In this document: in pieces, positions 3,833 through 5,775 of the stretch
How the letters are laid out: every line of letters starts with the position of its first letter
Position numbering within the stretch: the first letter of the stretch is position 1
Source of the DNA: CALCKU01 sp964534845
GTDB lineage: Bacteria; Pseudomonadota; Alphaproteobacteria; Caulobacterales; Maricaulaceae
Length of the DNA stretch: 5,775 nucleotides
Reading direction: 5' to 3'
Assembly (NCBI GenBank): GCA_964534845.1
Contig: CAZHPV010000100.1
Location: 1 to 5,775 of the forward strand
Notes under the pieces: model-generated
The model's database searches: none
What the model was told of the DNA's origin: nothing
Seen by the model: only the letters and a program-made list of their open reading frames with translations
Position numbers and translations under genes: made by a program

Positions 3833-5775
3833 CTAATCCTCTTCACGATGCGAAGGCGCAAAAGCCGCCAGAATAGCCATTTGCGTGATCTCGGACGCTG
3901 TTGCACCCAAAGGACAGATTTGCACCGGCTTTTCAAGCCCGGTTAAAAACGGACCTAATACCGTAGAGCCGCCGACCGCATTTAAGAGTTTCGTACTGAT
4001 AGACGCTGAATGTATGGCCGGCATAACCAAAACATTAGCCGCCTCTGTTAAGCGAGAGAAAGGATATGTCAGCGTGTGAAGCGGGTCGAGCGCCACATCT
4101 GCGGCAATATCGCCCTCATATTCGAAATCTGTCTCCCGACCATCCAAAATTTCAACAGCGCGGCGGACCTTTTCCATACGTTCGCCGACAGGATTGCCAA
4201 ATGTTGAATACGATAAGAACGCCACACGCGGTTCAAACCCGAACTGACGGGCAAATCCGGCCGTTGTTTCTGCAATATCGGCCAAATCTTCCGCCGTAGG
4301 GAGTTCAGTAATATTTGTATCTGCTATAAATAAAGTCCGTTGTTTATTTACAACCACAGACACACCCATTGTTCGCTCAGCGGGCTTGTGACCCAATACC
4401 AAGCGCACATCCCGTAAGGCAATATCATAGCTACGTGTTACACCCGTCACCATGCCGTGGGCCAGACCATGTTGTAACATCAAAGCAGAGAAAATATTGC
4501 GGTCATTATTGACGAGCCTCTGGGCGTCACGACGCAAAAATCCCTTTCTTTGTAAGCGGTTATACAGATATTCTGTAAACTCAGCATTCCGGTCAAATAG
4601 ACGCGCATTTAGAATCGTAAAATTATCCTGATTTTCTATGCCCAGCATTTTCATATTATCTAAAATCGGCTTTTCTCGCCCGATCAAAATGGCTTGGCCC
4701 AAATGTCTATGCTGATAAGCTTGGGCGGCCCGGATAACGGCAGGTTCTTCGCCCTCAGCAAAGACAATGGTTTTCGGGTTTTCAACCACAACTTGGGAAA
4801 TGCCTTGCAAGATAGCCGCCGTCGGATCCTGACGCCGCGCGAGGGAGCGCCGATAAGCCTCCATATCCGCAATCGGTGTCCGCGCCACACCGGTATCCAT
4901 AGCGGCTTGGGCAACATAGGGAGGTATGTCGGAAATCAGGCGCGGATCAAATGGCGCAGGGATAATATAGTCAGGGCCATATTTTGGACGTTTGCCGTGA
5001 TAGGCCGCCGCAACTTCTTCAGGAACATCTTCCCTTGCCAAATCTGCCAAGGCCTGCGCACAGGCCAATTTCATTTCTTCATTTACATTGCGGGCGCGCA
5101 CATCCAGCGCCCCTCTGAAAATATAAGGAAAACCCAGAACATTATTGACCTGGTTTGGATAATCTGAGCGGCCTGTCGCAATGATCGCATCATCTCTGGC
5201 CGCTTTAATCTCTTCAGGGGTAATTTCAGGGTCCGGATTCGCCATCGCAAATATGATAGGGTTCTTTGCCATGGATTTAACCATATCTTGCGTCACAATT
5301 CCGGCCACAGAAAGGCCAAGAAACACGTCTGCACCGACCATAGATTCCGCGAGAGTGCGCTTATCGGTCTCAACAGCATGCGGAGTTTTCCATTGATCCA
5401 TTTGCTCCTTACGGCCTTTATAAAGAACCCCGGCACGGTCAAGCACAAGGCAGTTCTCATCCCTTACGCCGAGCCGTTTAATCAGTCCCAATACGGAGAG
5501 CCCGGCCGCCCCAGCGCCGGATAAAACAACTTTTACGTCTTCAAATTTCCGTCCCGTAAGATGGCAGGCATTTATCAGGCCTGCTGTCGCGATAATCGCT
5601 GTGCCGTGCTGATCATCATGAAAAACCGGCACATCCAGAAAGTCACGCAATTCCTGTTCAATGATAAAACATTCAGGAGAGCCGATATCTTCAAGATTAA
5701 TCCCGCCAAATGTATTGCCTATACGCTTTACACATTCGATAAAGGCTTGGGCATCTTCTTCCTCGACCTCAATGT
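3833..5775 (-). CDS. maeB: MaeB-type malic enzyme with phosphotransacetylase-like domain, partial (N-terminus beyond window)
   Basis: The frame stays open to the right edge, giving 646 visible residues that end in a TAG at 3833-3835. MaeB proteins are about 750-770 residues, so roughly 110 N-terminal residues are missing. The enzyme oxidatively decarboxylates malate to pyruvate and CO2, reducing NADP or NAD, in the cytoplasm. Visible residues TFGGINLEDI (21-30, with metal ligands Glu28-Asp29) and FHDDQHGTA (51-59, with the third aspartate ligand) belong to the catalytic site. SGAGAAG (85-91) is the Rossmann dinucleotide loop. ANPDPE (178-183) and ATGRSDYPNQVNN (199-211) are conserved malic-enzyme motifs. 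From about residue 331 (nucleotide 4783) to the end runs a PTA_PTB domain that starts KTIVFAEGEEPAVIRAA. In the family this domain binds acetyl-CoA and regulates activity. NADP versus NAD preference cannot be decided here. A TTG at 5650 is an internal leucine, not the start. The gene faces the HxlR-type gene across 86 bp. Confidence 0.95.
   Translation of the reverse strand, partial: IEVEEEDAQAFIECVKRIGNTFGGINLEDIGSPECFIIEQELRDFLDVPVFHDDQHGTAIIATAGLINACHLTGRKFEDVKVVLSGAGAAGLSVLGLIKRLGVRDENCLVLDRAGVLYKGRKEQMDQWKTPHAVETDKRTLAESMVGADVFLGLSVAGIVTQDMVKSMAKNPIIFAMANPDPEITPEEIKAARDDAIIATGRSDYPNQVNNVLGFPYIFRGALDVRARNVNEEMKLACAQALADLAREDVPEEVAAAYHGKRPKYGPDYIIPAPFDPRLISDIPPYVAQAAMDTGVARTPIADMEAYRRSLARRQDPTAAILQGISQVVVENPKTIVFAEGEEPAVIRAAQAYQHRHLGQAILIGREKPILDNMKMLGIENQDNFTILNARLFDRNAEFTEYLYNRLQRKGFLRRDAQRLVNNDRNIFSALMLQHGLAHGMVTGVTRSYDIALRDVRLVLGHKPAERTMGVSVVVNKQRTLFIADTNITELPTAEDLADIAETTAGFARQFGFEPRVAFLSYSTFGNPVGERMEKVRRAVEILDGRETDFEYEGDIAADVALDPLHTLTYPFSRLTEAANVLVMPAIHSASISTKLLNAVGGSTVLGPFLTGLEKPVQICPLGATASEITQMAILAAFAPSHREED

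Noticed and set aside
4066..5524. Plus-strand and alternate-frame readings across the malic enzyme gene
   Set aside because: The minus-strand frame carries every malic-enzyme and phosphotransacetylase motif; the others are shadows.
5650..5650. TTG at 5650 as the start of the malic enzyme
   Set aside because: The frame continues upstream to the window edge with conserved malic-enzyme sequence (TFGGINLEDI, SPECF), so the leucine codon is internal.

Overview
This window looks like bacterial chromosome, most likely from an alphaproteobacterium of moderate G+C, perhaps a marine or prosthecate lineage. The assignment is an inference from three things: the style of the MaeB-type malic enzyme, the secreted DUF11-repeat protein, and a CtrA-like TTAA-N7-TTAA motif. 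It contains three protein-coding genes. Two of them run off the window edges. I found no RNA gene, insertion sequence, CRISPR array or prophage gene.

Positions 1-2872, minus strand: one very long open frame with a signal peptide, a cysteine-containing N-terminal domain of about 214 residues, then six complete DUF11/TIGR01451-type beta-sandwich modules and the start of a seventh. It has no stop codon inside the window, so its C-terminus lies beyond position 1. Frame is kept through all 957 visible codons. The modules nearest the left edge carry a 68-bp identical direct repeat spaced exactly 345 bp (115 codons), a sign of recent duplication or gene conversion.

Positions 2873-3344: a 472-bp A+T-rich intergenic region between divergent genes. 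It is unusually rich in short symmetric elements: two GGGTGAAA copies 20 bp apart, a TTAA-N7-TTAA motif, clustered GTTCAT half-sites, a perfect 10-bp-arm inverted repeat, a TTACT/AGTAA dyad among AGTTAC repeats, and a 6-bp-arm dyad next to the ribosome binding site of the plus-strand gene. This is probably the control region for both divergent genes.

Positions 3345-3746, plus strand: a complete HxlR-family winged-helix regulator with one cysteine, at the conserved 'CP' position. Its natural candidate targets are itself and the divergent repeat protein.

Positions 3833-5775, minus strand: the C-terminal 646 residues of a MaeB-type malic enzyme (malic domain plus phosphotransacetylase-like domain), convergent with the regulator and cut by the right edge. 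It is a housekeeping enzyme linking malate to pyruvate and has no evident functional tie to the other two genes. Nothing here proves a new system. The most interesting parts are the repeat-protein gene and the dense regulatory region it shares with the HxlR gene.
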